DNA from: Myxococcales bacterium | GTDB lineage: Bacteria > Myxococcota_A > Polyangia > Polyangiales > Houyiibacteriaceae | Assembly (NCBI GenBank): GCA_029863605.1 | Contig: JAOTVB010000012.1 | Location: 72,900 to 136,899, forward strand | DNA length: 64,000 nt | Direction: 5' to 3' | Part shown: positions 17,342-25,609 of the stretch, in pieces | How positions within the stretch are numbered: the stretch's first letter is position 1 | How the letters are laid out: each line of letters opens with the position of its first letter | Notes under the pieces: model-generated | The model's database searches: none | Told to the model about the DNA's origin: nothing | What the model saw: the letters and a program-made list of their open reading frames with translations, nothing else | Position numbers and translations under genes: made by a program

Positions 17342-18367
17342 CTAGGCCGAGAACGTGACCCCTTCGCCGTCGATCACCTCACCGATCGACACCGCACGTT
17401 CGCCGCTCTCATTGAGTGCGCCGAGCAAGCTGCTCGCGTTGGTGCGGTCGGCGACCATCGTGAAGCCGATTCCCATGTTGAAGGTCCGCCGCATCTCGGT
17501 GTGGGCGATGCCGCCCCGCTTCTGGATCAGATCGAAGATCGGGTTTGGCTTCCAGGAGCTCGAATCGAGACGAATGCCGAGGCCGTTCGGCAGGACGCGG
17601 GGAAGATTCTCCGGCAGCCCACCCCCGGTGATGTGGCACATCGCGTGAACGTCGTGCTTGAGCGCAACGGCAGAGGCGGTCACGTAGATTCTGGTGGGCT
17701 CGAGCAGGACTCGTCCGAGTGGACCCACTTGTTCGACGACCTCGTCGAGGGACAGAGGTGCTTCTCCTTCGACCAAGACACGTCGCGCGAGTGAGTATCC
17801 ATTCGAGTGCAATCCCGAAGAGGCTAGGCCGATGACGATGTCTCCCGACTTCACCGATGCGCCGTCGATGAGTCGCTTTCGACTGACGACGCCTACGGCG
17901 AACCCGGCGAGATCGTATTCACCGGCAGCGTAGAACCCAGGCAGCTCGGCGGTTTCTCCGCCGAGAAGCGCGCATCCGGCCAAACGGCACCCCTGGGCAA
18001 TTCCGCGCACCACGGCCTCGGCCTGGTCGACGTCGAGCTTCGACGTCGCGAAATAGTCCAAAAAGAAGAGAGGTCGCGCACCCACCGTGATGATGTCGTT
18101 CACGCACATTGCCACCAAGTCGATGCCAATCGAGTCGTGCTGCCCAAGCTCGAACGCCAGCTTGAGCTTGGTGCCCACGCCATCGGTCCCCGACACCAAC
18201 ACGGGATCGTCAATGTCCTCTGGAAGTGTGCAGAGCCCAGCAAAGCCGCCTATCGAGCCGAGCACGTGTGGAGTTGCCGTGGCTTTCGCGAGCGGCTTGA
18301 TTCGCTCGACGAGCTCTTCTCCGGCTTCGATATCGACACCCGCGTCGCGGTAGGTCAACCCCGCCAT
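17342..18367 (-). CDS. purM: Phosphoribosylformylglycinamidine cyclo-ligase (AIR synthetase)
   Basis: The 341-residue enzyme makes AIR from FGAM with ATP. The N-terminus 'LTYRDAGVDIEAG', the substrate loop 'LVSGTDGVGTKLKLA' and 'GGETAELPG' are diagnostic. I chose ATG 18367, which gives the normal start two residues before 'LTYRDAGVDI'; a TTG at 18403 is in frame but adds a non-conserved dozen residues. The amidase gene starts 50 nt away on the opposite strand, so the gap between 18368 and 18417 must hold both promoters if they are independent. Confidence 0.95.
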   Translation of the reverse strand: MAGLTYRDAGVDIEAGEELVERIKPLAKATATPHVLGSIGGFAGLCTLPEDIDDPVLVSGTDGVGTKLKLAFELGQHDSIGIDLVAMCVNDIITVGARPLFFLDYFATSKLDVDQAEAVVRGIAQGCRLAGCALLGGETAELPGFYAAGEYDLAGFAVGVVSRKRLIDGASVKSGDIVIGLASSGLHSNGYSLARRVLVEGEAPLSLDEVVEQVGPLGRVLLEPTRIYVTASAVALKHDVHAMCHITGGGLPENLPRVLPNGLGIRLDSSSWKPNPIFDLIQKRGGIAHTEMRRTFNMGIGFTMVADRTNASSLLGALNESGERAVSIGEVIDGEGVTFSA

Positions 18368-18417
18368 GCGGCGGAAGCTAGGCGATCGGTTGGTGCCGGT
18401 CAACGAGGGGCAATCCG

Positions 18418-19635
18418 TTGACCGATCGGGGCTCGTCGCGTAAACAAGCGGTCATTCGAGGCGGGGCGAACACACACACACTCGGGCTCGCGGTGCTGCT
18501 ATCGCTGAGTGGTGCCTGCGATACCGCGCAACCTACAAAGTCCGGATCAGACTTGCCCGCTCCGTTTCCCGAGCTCGTGGAGCGCTCGGAGCCCGGAGGC
18601 CCAAAGGCACAGCTTCAGCGCATCGATATCTACGGAACCGAGCGAAAGACCACCGCTGGCGCCCGCGTCGTTCTGACCTTCGAAGGGGCGCCGCTTTTTC
18701 ACCAGAAGCAGATGCCGCCCGAGGGAGTGCTGCCGGCGCGAATCGCGATCGAGCTGGTCGACACCGACTGGGCGGAGTCGGTCCCGATCTCCCAAGCGGT
18801 GGGGCGCGCCGGGGTGGAGCGCGTTCGGCTTGCCACGCCGAATCCTCGAGTCGTCATCGACCTTCAGCGTAACGCCAACGGTCGAGTCTTCTACCTCACC
18901 GACCCATACCGGATCGTGATCGACGTGAGTGCTGATGACGCACGGCTTGTGAAAAACCGCCGCCCCGTTGTGGTTCTAGATCCGGGCCATGGAGGGGAGG
19001 AGCCTGGTGCTGCAAACGATGACTACGACCTCGTGGAGGCGAAGGTTGCACTCGAAATTGCGAAGCTAACCGCAGCTCGTCTCCGCGCGATCATGCCGCG
19101 CGCACGGGTGCTTCTCACGCGCGAGGATGACGCAGGGCTTTCGCTCGAGGCGCGATGCGCGCTTGCCAACGCGACGGAGGCGGATGTCTTTGCCTCGATA
19201 CATTTGAACGCGAGCTCGGAGGACGTCCGCAAGGGTGGCGTTACGACGTTCGTGCTCGATACGACGAACAATCGCCAAGCGCTGCGTCTTGCCGCGCGAG
19301 AAAACGGAACACGGGTTGCAGAGGTGAACGGGATACAGACCCTGCTTGCGCGGCTCCACCGCCGCAGCCAAACCAACGACTCGCTTCGGCTCGCTTCCAA
19401 GATTCAGCGCGCTACGTTGATCCGCGGTCGTGCCGTTCTCCCGCGATTGGCCGATCGTGGCGTTCGCCGATCGATGTTCTACGTGCTCGTCGGCGCGAGG
19501 ATGCCGGCGGTCTTGGTGGAAGCCTCTTTTCTCACGTATGAGCCAGAGGCGCGGGCGCTCACGACGCGTTATTACAGACGCGCGCTCGCCGATGGTATCG
19601 CGTCGGGCATCGCCTCCTACCTTCGGTCACGATAG
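18418..19635 (+). CDS. N-acetylmuramoyl-L-alanine amidase (AmiC type), probable lipoprotein
   Basis: The 405-residue product has an N-terminal signal with a lipobox-like 'LSGAC' near residue 34, an AMIN domain (about residues 60-165) and an Amidase_3 catalytic domain (about 180-400). Zinc ligands are visible as His in 'LDPGHGGEEPG', Glu in 'LVEAKVALEIAK' and His in 'FASIHLNA'; the catalytic Glu lies in 'AVLVEASFLTY'. It should cleave the amide between MurNAc and L-Ala during cell separation; AMIN domains target such enzymes to septal peptidoglycan. The start is TTG 18418. An 80-residue insert before the last His/Glu region contains an amphipathic helix, as in autoinhibited AmiB/AmiC enzymes that need an EnvC/NlpD activator. 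Confidence 0.88.
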   Translation: MTDRGSSRKQAVIRGGANTHTLGLAVLLSLSGACDTAQPTKSGSDLPAPFPELVERSEPGGPKAQLQRIDIYGTERKTTAGARVVLTFEGAPLFHQKQMPPEGVLPARIAIELVDTDWAESVPISQAVGRAGVERVRLATPNPRVVIDLQRNANGRVFYLTDPYRIVIDVSADDARLVKNRRPVVVLDPGHGGEEPGAANDDYDLVEAKVALEIAKLTAARLRAIMPRARVLLTREDDAGLSLEARCALANATEADVFASIHLNASSEDVRKGGVTTFVLDTTNNRQALRLAARENGTRVAEVNGIQTLLARLHRRSQTNDSLRLASKIQRATLIRGRAVLPRLADRGVRRSMFYVLVGARMPAVLVEASFLTYEPEARALTTRYYRRALADGIASGIASYLRSR

Positions 19636-19674
19636 CTTGCCCAGGGCCTGACGTACGGTCATACTCGTCGATCG

Positions 19675-22362
19675 TTGTCCGAAGGATCCAGTCCGGTCGT
19701 CGATCTAGGTGGCCTCGCCCCAACGCTCGGCAAGACCTGTAGTGGTTATCTCGGTGGATACCGCCGGGCGTTCGAGGACGCGGTGCGTCGTGGGGACCCG
19801 GGCGTTCTCACTGCGTGCTCTCATGCGCGCGCGCTCGACGGTCTCCTGAGCGCCCTTTATTGCGCCTCGGACGCGGCTACCCAGGCCCTAGGGCAGAGCC
19901 CGCGCGGACGCGTGGCGCTCGTTGCCGTAGGTGGCTACGGCCGCTCCACCCTCGGTCTCAATAGCGATGTGGACGTCGTCTTCCTTTGCGACGATTCGTC
20001 CGACCCATTCGTCGGCGCGCTTGCTGAAGGGTTGCTCTATCCTCTCTGGGATTTGGGGGTCGACATCGGTCATGCAGTCCGGAGCGTCGACGAGACCCTG
20101 CGCTTGGCGCGTGAGGACATCCGCACCACGACGACGTTGATCGACTTCCGACGCATTGCAGGAAGCGGCTCCCTTCTAGACCAGTTGGAGCGTGGCGCCC
20201 GCGAGCAGGTGTTCGAGCCGCACCTGGTCGAGTTCCTCGAGGCCCTCGAGCAGGACACGGCGAGCCGACACCGTCGTTTCGGGGGTAGTCTCTATCTCCT
20301 CGAGCCGGACGTGAAGCAGGGCCGGGGTGGTCTACGCGACTTGGATGTCGCGGAATGGGCTGCGCGCGCTCGCTGGGGTTCCCGAAACGAGCAAGACTAC
20401 GTGCGAACGGGAGCGCTGCTTGCGCGCGAAGTGCGTGAGCTCGAGGACGCGCGCGAGATGCTTTGGCGCGTGCGCAACCTGCTGCACCTTCGGGCGGGCC
20501 GCCAACAAGACCGGCTCACCTTTGGCGACCAGGAAGATGTCGCGCAGGAGCTCGGGTTCGTCGATGGAGTGACTCTTGGCGTCGAACAGTTCATGCAGGC
20601 TTACTATCGCCATGCTCGGATCGTCGCGCTCACGGCGGAGCGAATGCTCGATCGGGCCCGGCCGCGCCGCAAGGGTCGTGCCACCACGTTTCGGAAGCTC
20701 GCCGATGGCATCTTCCTGGCCGATGACGTCATCTCGCTCGAACAACCACGTCGCCTCGAGTCAGACCCTGCGCTCGCTTTTCGTTTCTACCGGCAGGCGC
20801 TCCGACACCAGAAACGGCCTGACCACTCCGCCCGAGACGCCATCGCCCGCACCGCGCCCGACAAACGATGGCGCCTTCGGCTTCAGGATTCCGAAGAGGC
20901 GACCCAATTGTTTCTCTCCGGGCTGCGAAACGTCGACGTGGCTCCGTTTCGAACGGGCTCAACGATTGCCGAGCTTCACGACGTGGGCTTGGTCACCGCA
21001 ATGATCCCGGAGTTCGAGCCACTCGTTGGCCGCGTCAATCACGACGTCTTTCACGTCTACACCGCAGATATTCATGCGGTGAAGGCCGTGGAGCATCTGC
21101 AAGCACTGACCCGTGGCGTAAGCCGCGCTTCTTCATTGGCCGCGCGCTTGGCCGCGGAAGCCCCACGTCGCCTCCCGGTTTTCTTGGCCGTCTTGCTCCA
21201 TTCGCTCGGACGCGTTCGTGGCAAGGATCAGGAAGCCCAGGGCGCGCGTCTTGCCGAGAGCGTGGCGCTCCGTTTGGGTTTCAGCGCCATCGACGCGCAG
21301 CATATCGGCTGGCTCGTGCTTCAGCAGAAGTCGCTCTATCGATGGGCTACGCAACGCGACATCCACGATCCCCAGGGCCTCGCCGAAGTCGTCCGGATGG
21401 TGGGGACGCCCGAGCGCCTTCGTGACCTCTTCCTATGCACTGTCGCCGTGGTTTCCACCGTGAACCCGAAAGGGATCACCTCCTGGAAGGCGCGAGCGCT
21501 CGAAGACCTGTATCTGGCGACGCTCGCCGAGCTTGAGTCGAGTGACACGCCGATCCAGACCGAAAGTCGCGTGCTCGAGGTGAAGCTGCAAGCGGTCGTT
21601 GGCTTCGCGGGAGATGCGGGACAAGAGGAGCTTCACGCTTTCATCGACGAGATGCCCGACCGTTACTTTCTGGGAAATCCGGTCGATGTGGTTCGTCGCC
21701 ACGCCCGCATCGCCCGCGATCGCGACCAGGACCTCGTCACCGTGCGCGTCGGTCCAGGGCCGAGTGACGACGTCGAGGAGGTGGTCGTCGTAAGCGCCGA
21801 CCGTTCGGGCCTTCTCGCCGACCTCACGGCAGTATTCGCCGCGCACGATCTTTCGGTGCTGGGTGCTCAGATCTACACGCGGCAACGCCCGGGCGGCAGC
21901 GAAGCGTTTGACGTGTTTTGGGTGCGAATCGGGGAAGATACCCCAATGCCGGCTCGGCTTGCCGAGGAGCTGCGGCAGGACATCGCTCACCGCCTCACCA
22001 ACCGCATTTCGGCCGAGGATCTGGTCGCGCGGGGAAGCACGCCGCCGCCCTGGGCCGTCCGTCCTGGTCCGCAAGTGCCGACCCACATCAGCGTCGACAA
22101 CAGCGCCTCGGCGAAGTACACCGTCGTCGACGTATTCACCCGGGATCGCGCGGGCCTCCTTCACGAGATCGCGCGGACGCTCCATGAGCTCGATCTGAGC
22201 ATTGCCGTCTCGAAGGTGAACACCGAGGGCCAGAGCGTCGCGGACGTGTTCTATGTGGCCGATGAAGAGGGCAACAAGCTTCGGGACCCCGAGCGACTCA
22301 AAAGGCTTCAGCGCGTTCTCTATGACCGCGTCTTGGCCCTACACGCGCGCGCCGAGAGCTAA
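19675..22362 (+). CDS. glnD: PII uridylyltransferase GlnD with a degraded HD motif
   Basis: The 895-residue protein has the GlnD order: nucleotidyltransferase domain with G86-G87 and the metal pair D98-V-D100, a GlnD-type linker, an HD-like region (about 450-560) and two ACT domains at the C-terminus ('SADRSGLLADLTAVFA' and 'TRDRAGLLHEIARTL'). The transferase site looks intact, so uridylylation of PII should work. The HD region, which removes UMP, is altered: the usual HD of 'HDIAKGRGGDHS' reads H509-S510 and its DHS reads D518-Q519-E, and the later 'RQHLLM' reads L-Q550-Q551-K. The upstream 'FHVYT' His460 is kept. Deuridylylation is therefore doubtful. The start is TTG 19675. The TAA overlaps the next gene's ATG. 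Confidence 0.92.
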   Translation: MSEGSSPVVDLGGLAPTLGKTCSGYLGGYRRAFEDAVRRGDPGVLTACSHARALDGLLSALYCASDAATQALGQSPRGRVALVAVGGYGRSTLGLNSDVDVVFLCDDSSDPFVGALAEGLLYPLWDLGVDIGHAVRSVDETLRLAREDIRTTTTLIDFRRIAGSGSLLDQLERGAREQVFEPHLVEFLEALEQDTASRHRRFGGSLYLLEPDVKQGRGGLRDLDVAEWAARARWGSRNEQDYVRTGALLAREVRELEDAREMLWRVRNLLHLRAGRQQDRLTFGDQEDVAQELGFVDGVTLGVEQFMQAYYRHARIVALTAERMLDRARPRRKGRATTFRKLADGIFLADDVISLEQPRRLESDPALAFRFYRQALRHQKRPDHSARDAIARTAPDKRWRLRLQDSEEATQLFLSGLRNVDVAPFRTGSTIAELHDVGLVTAMIPEFEPLVGRVNHDVFHVYTADIHAVKAVEHLQALTRGVSRASSLAARLAAEAPRRLPVFLAVLLHSLGRVRGKDQEAQGARLAESVALRLGFSAIDAQHIGWLVLQQKSLYRWATQRDIHDPQGLAEVVRMVGTPERLRDLFLCTVAVVSTVNPKGITSWKARALEDLYLATLAELESSDTPIQTESRVLEVKLQAVVGFAGDAGQEELHAFIDEMPDRYFLGNPVDVVRRHARIARDRDQDLVTVRVGPGPSDDVEEVVVVSADRSGLLADLTAVFAAHDLSVLGAQIYTRQRPGGSEAFDVFWVRIGEDTPMPARLAEELRQDIAHRLTNRISAEDLVARGSTPPPWAVRPGPQVPTHISVDNSASAKYTVVDVFTRDRAGLLHEIARTLHELDLSIAVSKVNTEGQSVADVFYVADEEGNKLRDPERLKRLQRVLYDRVLALHARAES

Positions 22363-23423
22363 TGAACCAAAAAGGGGTAGGCGATAGCGTGGGGGTGATG
22401 GGGTGGGACAGACCACAGGGCCGCGGGCCCGAACGGAACAAAGAGCCCAGTGTCCCTCTTGTCGTTCTAGTTCTACTGACCGCGTGCGGTTCGGCTCGCA
22501 TCCCTGCAGCGACCCCTGGCTCCGTCTCCGGTGAACACGCGAGCCGACCGCCGGCCACCCCCGAGGTGTTGCACGGCGAGCAGCTGTTGGCCAAAGGCCA
22601 AGTCGAGGAAGCACGGACCGCGCTCGAGCAAGCGATCGAGAACGGCCCACAGGACCCTCGCGCATGGCTGGATCTGGGTCTCGTCTACGAGGAGATGGGC
22701 GATTGGGGCGCCGCAGAGCGAGCATATCGCCGTTCGAGCGAAATCGACGAGAACTTCGCAGAGCCGTACAACAACCTCGGCGTCCTGCTTCGTGAGCGCG
22801 GCCAGCTCGCCAAGGCGATTCCGATCCTGGAGCGAGCTGCAGCTCTCGACCCCGGGCTGGGGCCCGCTCGCTTCAACCTCGCGCTCGCTTACGAAGACGC
22901 GGGCGAGCCCGACAAGGCCGAACGTGAGTACCTGGCCGCGATCCAAGCGCTGCCGAACGATCCGGTTCCGCGCATAAACCTGGCGATGCTCTACCTCGAC
23001 GCAGACCGGTCAGATGAGGCAGCCGATCAACTCCGCGCCGCCGCGCCGCGGGTCCGCCAGGATGTATTGCTCTCGATCGCGGTTGGTGGAGCACTTCGGC
23101 GGGCTGGCGAGGCAAACCAGGCGGTCGAAGTACTTCACGGGGCGCTCAAGCACGCTTCCGATCCTCCACCAACGGAGCTCCTCGCTGAGCTCGCGCTGGC
23201 GCTATACGCGACCGGCGAGCTCCAGGCAGCGGAGAACACCATGCGCAGTGCGGTCAGCCAAGCACCAAAAGACGCAGCGCTCCAATACGCCCTCGGCACC
23301 ATTCTGGTGAAAGGCGGCAAGCTCGACGAGGCGCGCAAGCACCTACAACGTGTCGTCAAGCTCGATCCCGACGGCCCATATGCCGCGCGCGCGCGCGCTC
23401 AGCTCCGGTCGATCAGGCAGTAG
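22362..23423 (+). CDS. TPR-repeat lipoprotein
   Basis: The 353-residue product has a hydrophobic segment ending in a lipobox, 'VLVLLTACGS' (Cys near residue 43), then about seven TPR motifs covering residues 65-350 with the typical pattern W/L/G/Y/A/P ('DPRAWLDLGLVYEEMGDW', 'FAEPYNNLGVLLRERGQL'). It should be an outer- or inner-membrane lipoprotein acting as a scaffold, possibly in pilus or envelope assembly, but nothing specifies a partner. The N-terminus before the signal is unusually long (about 28 residues) if ATG 22362 is used; ATG 22398 would shorten it. ATG 22362 overlaps the glnD TAA by 1 nt. Its 3' end overlaps rlmE by 11 nt on the other strand. Confidence 0.85.
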   Translation: MNQKGVGDSVGVMGWDRPQGRGPERNKEPSVPLVVLVLLTACGSARIPAATPGSVSGEHASRPPATPEVLHGEQLLAKGQVEEARTALEQAIENGPQDPRAWLDLGLVYEEMGDWGAAERAYRRSSEIDENFAEPYNNLGVLLRERGQLAKAIPILERAAALDPGLGPARFNLALAYEDAGEPDKAEREYLAAIQALPNDPVPRINLAMLYLDADRSDEAADQLRAAAPRVRQDVLLSIAVGGALRRAGEANQAVEVLHGALKHASDPPPTELLAELALALYATGELQAAENTMRSAVSQAPKDAALQYALGTILVKGGKLDEARKHLQRVVKLDPDGPYAARARAQLRSIRQ

Positions 23424-24003
23424 TGTCGCGTCGCCCGAGCCCGACGAGAAACACCTCGTAGCTCTCGTCTCGAGTGGCTTCCGGGCGGATGACACGGACC
23501 TTTTCGAAGGCTTTTCGCACGGCGTTTCTGGCGTCCCCGAACTCGCTCCCCTGAAAGATCTTACCGACGAAGTGACCGCCTGGCTCGAGCACTAGGGTCG
23601 CCAACCCAAGCGCCCGCACGAACAGCTCATAGCTTCGGTACTGGTCGGCGTGCCGCTGGCCGCTCGTCTTCGGCGCCATGTCGCTGATCACCACGTCGAA
23701 CGGACCTCCCAGCTTCTTAGGGTCGACCGCGAAGGCGTCGAGGGTGCGGATCTCCGCGTGCGGAGGCAAGGCGGCCTCGGGGTCGTTCAAATCGATTCCG
23801 AGCACGCGTCCACTCGGCCCGACGCATTCGGCAGCGTAGAGCGTCCAAGAGCCTGGGCTCGCCCCCAAGTCGAGCACGCGCTGGCCCTTTTTGAACAAGC
23901 CGATGCGACGATCGATCTCTTCGAGCTTGTACACCGAGCGTGCGGGATAGCCTGAACGCCGCGCGCGACGTCCGAAGTGATCCTGCTTCCTCCGCCCGGG
24001 CAG
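23413..24003 (-). CDS. rlmE: RlmE/FtsJ-type rRNA 2'-O-methyltransferase
   Basis: This SAM-dependent enzyme is of the FtsJ family that methylates U2552 of 23S rRNA. Motifs: 'YKLEEIDRRIGLFKKGQRV' with the first catalytic Lys, SAM loop 'DLGASPGSWT', 'VISDMAPKTSG' with the catalytic Asp, and 'GGHFVGKIFQG' with the second Lys. The first standard start in frame is GTG 23934 (173 residues), but the frame upstream still encodes conserved family sequence ('DHFGRRARRSGYPARS' before 'VYKLEEI'). No ATG, GTG or TTG is available there; the only candidate is CTG 24003, directly after the rplC stop with GAGG just upstream. I therefore extend to 24003. If only GTG is used, the protein lacks its conserved N-terminal helix. 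Confidence 0.82.
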   Translation of the reverse strand: MPGRRKQDHFGRRARRSGYPARSVYKLEEIDRRIGLFKKGQRVLDLGASPGSWTLYAAECVGPSGRVLGIDLNDPEAALPPHAEIRTLDAFAVDPKKLGGPFDVVISDMAPKTSGQRHADQYRSYELFVRALGLATLVLEPGGHFVGKIFQGSEFGDARNAVRKAFEKVRVIRPEATRDESYEVFLVGLGRRDTTA

Positions 24004-24732
24004 TTAGCCCTCGTCGGTTGGGGGCGCGTCTTCAGCCGCGGCCGGCTCTTCTTTCGCCGGCGGCGCGGGAAGTGGCACGGGGGCCTTCTTGATTGCCCCT
24101 TTTACCGTGACGAAGGCGTTTCGAGGACCCGGCACACCGCCTTCGACGAGCACGATGTTCTCATCCGCAAGCACGCGGGCGATGCGAAGGTTCAGGATCG
24201 TCGCCTTCTTGTTGCCGTGCTGGCCAGCCATCTTTTGGCCGCGCAGCGTGTGCCCCGGGGTCATGTTCATACCGATCGAGCCACCGTGCCGCTTGTACTC
24301 GTGGGTGCCGTGCCCGACGGTGCCCGCGCCAGCGAAGTTGTGTCGCTTCATGACACCGGTGAAACCTCGACCTTTGCTGGTTCCCGAAACGTCGACGAAC
24401 TGACCCTCCTGGAAAACGTCTGCAGCGCCCAGCTTCTGGCCCACCTCGAAGCGATCGAGAAGCTCTGGGTCGATTCGAAACTCTTGCACCATGCGCGCAG
24501 CCTCGACTCCTGCCTTCTTGAAAGCGCCTGCCTCGGGCTTTCTCACAAGCTTTTCGCGTCGCTCCCCTATGCCGATTCGCAGGGCGGCATAGCCGTCTTT
24601 CTCGGGGGTGCGTTTGCCGACCACGACGCACGGCCCCGTCTTGATTGCGGTGACGCGACGCACCTCCCCATCATCGAGAAAGATCTGGGTATTGCCAAGC
24701 TTGGTGCCGATGAGGCCGGGGTTCGTATTCAC
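24004..24732 (-). CDS. rplC: 50S ribosomal protein L3, encoded outside the S10 operon
   Basis: The 242-residue protein has L3 signatures: 'IGTKLGNTQIF' at the N-terminus, 'VDVSGTSKGRGFTGVMKRH' and 'RHGGSIGMNMTPG'. It binds 23S rRNA near the peptidyl-transferase centre. E. coli L3 has 'GQNQTPG' here, with Gln150 methylated by PrmB; this protein has Met157 at that site and Met155 at the other Gln. The last 30 residues are an Ala/Pro/Glu-rich tail not found in E. coli L3 (209 residues). The neighbours are tatD and rlmE rather than rpsJ and rplD. The start is GTG 24732. The 85-nt gap to tatD may hold its promoter. Confidence 0.95.
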   Translation of the reverse strand: MNTNPGLIGTKLGNTQIFLDDGEVRRVTAIKTGPCVVVGKRTPEKDGYAALRIGIGERREKLVRKPEAGAFKKAGVEAARMVQEFRIDPELLDRFEVGQKLGAADVFQEGQFVDVSGTSKGRGFTGVMKRHNFAGAGTVGHGTHEYKRHGGSIGMNMTPGHTLRGQKMAGQHGNKKATILNLRIARVLADENIVLVEGGVPGPRNAFVTVKGAIKKAPVPLPAPPAKEEPAAAEDAPPTDEG

Positions 24733-24817
24733 GGTTTGCTCGCCTGAAAAAGGGTCGCAAAGATAGTGAGGGGTCGAAGGGAGTCAAGGCGGATGCCTTT
24801 GGCAGACCCTAGCGGGA

Positions 24818-25609
24818 CTACTCGGCGATCCCGAACACTCGAAGCGCGTTTCGATAGGTCTGTTCGGTCAGCGCCTCGAGCTCTTCGCCTCGAAGCCCCG
24901 CAATGCAGGCCGCCGTGTGTGCTACGTACGCGGGTTCATTGCGTTTTCCGCGCTTCGGGATCGGCGCCAAATAGGGGGCATCGGTCTCGATCAGCAAGGC
25001 ATCGGCGGGTTGTCGGCGCGCAGCGTCCCGAACCTCGACGGCCTTCTTGAAGGTCACGATGCCGCTGAAGGAGGACACGAAGCCCAGATCGAGGGCGGCG
25101 GCAGCGAAGGCGTGATCTTCGCTGAAGCAATGGATGATCCCACCGACTTCTTTCGCCGACTCCTCTCGCAAGATCCGAAGCGTATCTGCAGGGGCGGATC
25201 GGGTGTGTATCACCAGGGGCTTCTTGAGCTCCTTGGCGATCGCGACTTGCGCGCGGAAAGCGGCCTCTTGTGCGGGGTGGGGAGAGTGGTCGTAGTGAAA
25301 GTCGAGCCCCGTCTCGCCGATTGCGACGACCGATCCGTCCACGGCGGCTTCTCGAATAGCGTCTCCGAGCTCTGGCGTGAAGTGTCTTGCGTCGTGCGGG
25401 TGCACTCCGACCGTTGCGGTGATCCAATCGGGATGTTGGTGGGCGAGCCGTACGGCGGAGGTCACCGATTCGATATCGTGGGCGCAGCCGATCGTCGTGA
25501 TGCGTTGCACCCCCGCCTCCTCGGCTCGCGTCAAGACGTCATCGAGCTCTTCGTAGAGTCGCGGGTCGTCAAGGTGACAGTGGGTGTCGAACAGCATGGG
25601 CGCAGCCAC
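24818..25609 (-). CDS. tatD: TatD family metal-dependent hydrolase
   Basis: The 263-residue TIM-barrel protein shows the metal ligands of TatD DNases: 'FDTHCHLDD', Glu in 'IGETGLDFHY', His in 'LVIHTRSA', His in 'IIHCFSE' and Asp in 'IETDAPYL'. Family members are 3'-5' DNases or D-aminoacyl-type hydrolases; they act in the cytoplasm. GTG 25609 overlaps the HEAT gene's stop (TAGTG); an ATG at 25597 is equally likely, because most TatD proteins begin right at 'MLFDTHCH'. It lies in the metG operon, and metG-tatD adjacency is very common across bacteria. Confidence 0.93.
   Translation of the reverse strand: MAAPMLFDTHCHLDDPRLYEELDDVLTRAEEAGVQRITTIGCAHDIESVTSAVRLAHQHPDWITATVGVHPHDARHFTPELGDAIREAAVDGSVVAIGETGLDFHYDHSPHPAQEAAFRAQVAIAKELKKPLVIHTRSAPADTLRILREESAKEVGGIIHCFSEDHAFAAAALDLGFVSSFSGIVTFKKAVEVRDAARRQPADALLIETDAPYLAPIPKRGKRNEPAYVAHTAACIAGLRGEELEALTEQTYRNALRVFGIAE

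Noticed and set aside
18368-18403. TTG 18403 as the purM start
   Set aside because: It adds 12 residues not seen in the family, while ATG 18367 gives the normal N-terminus.
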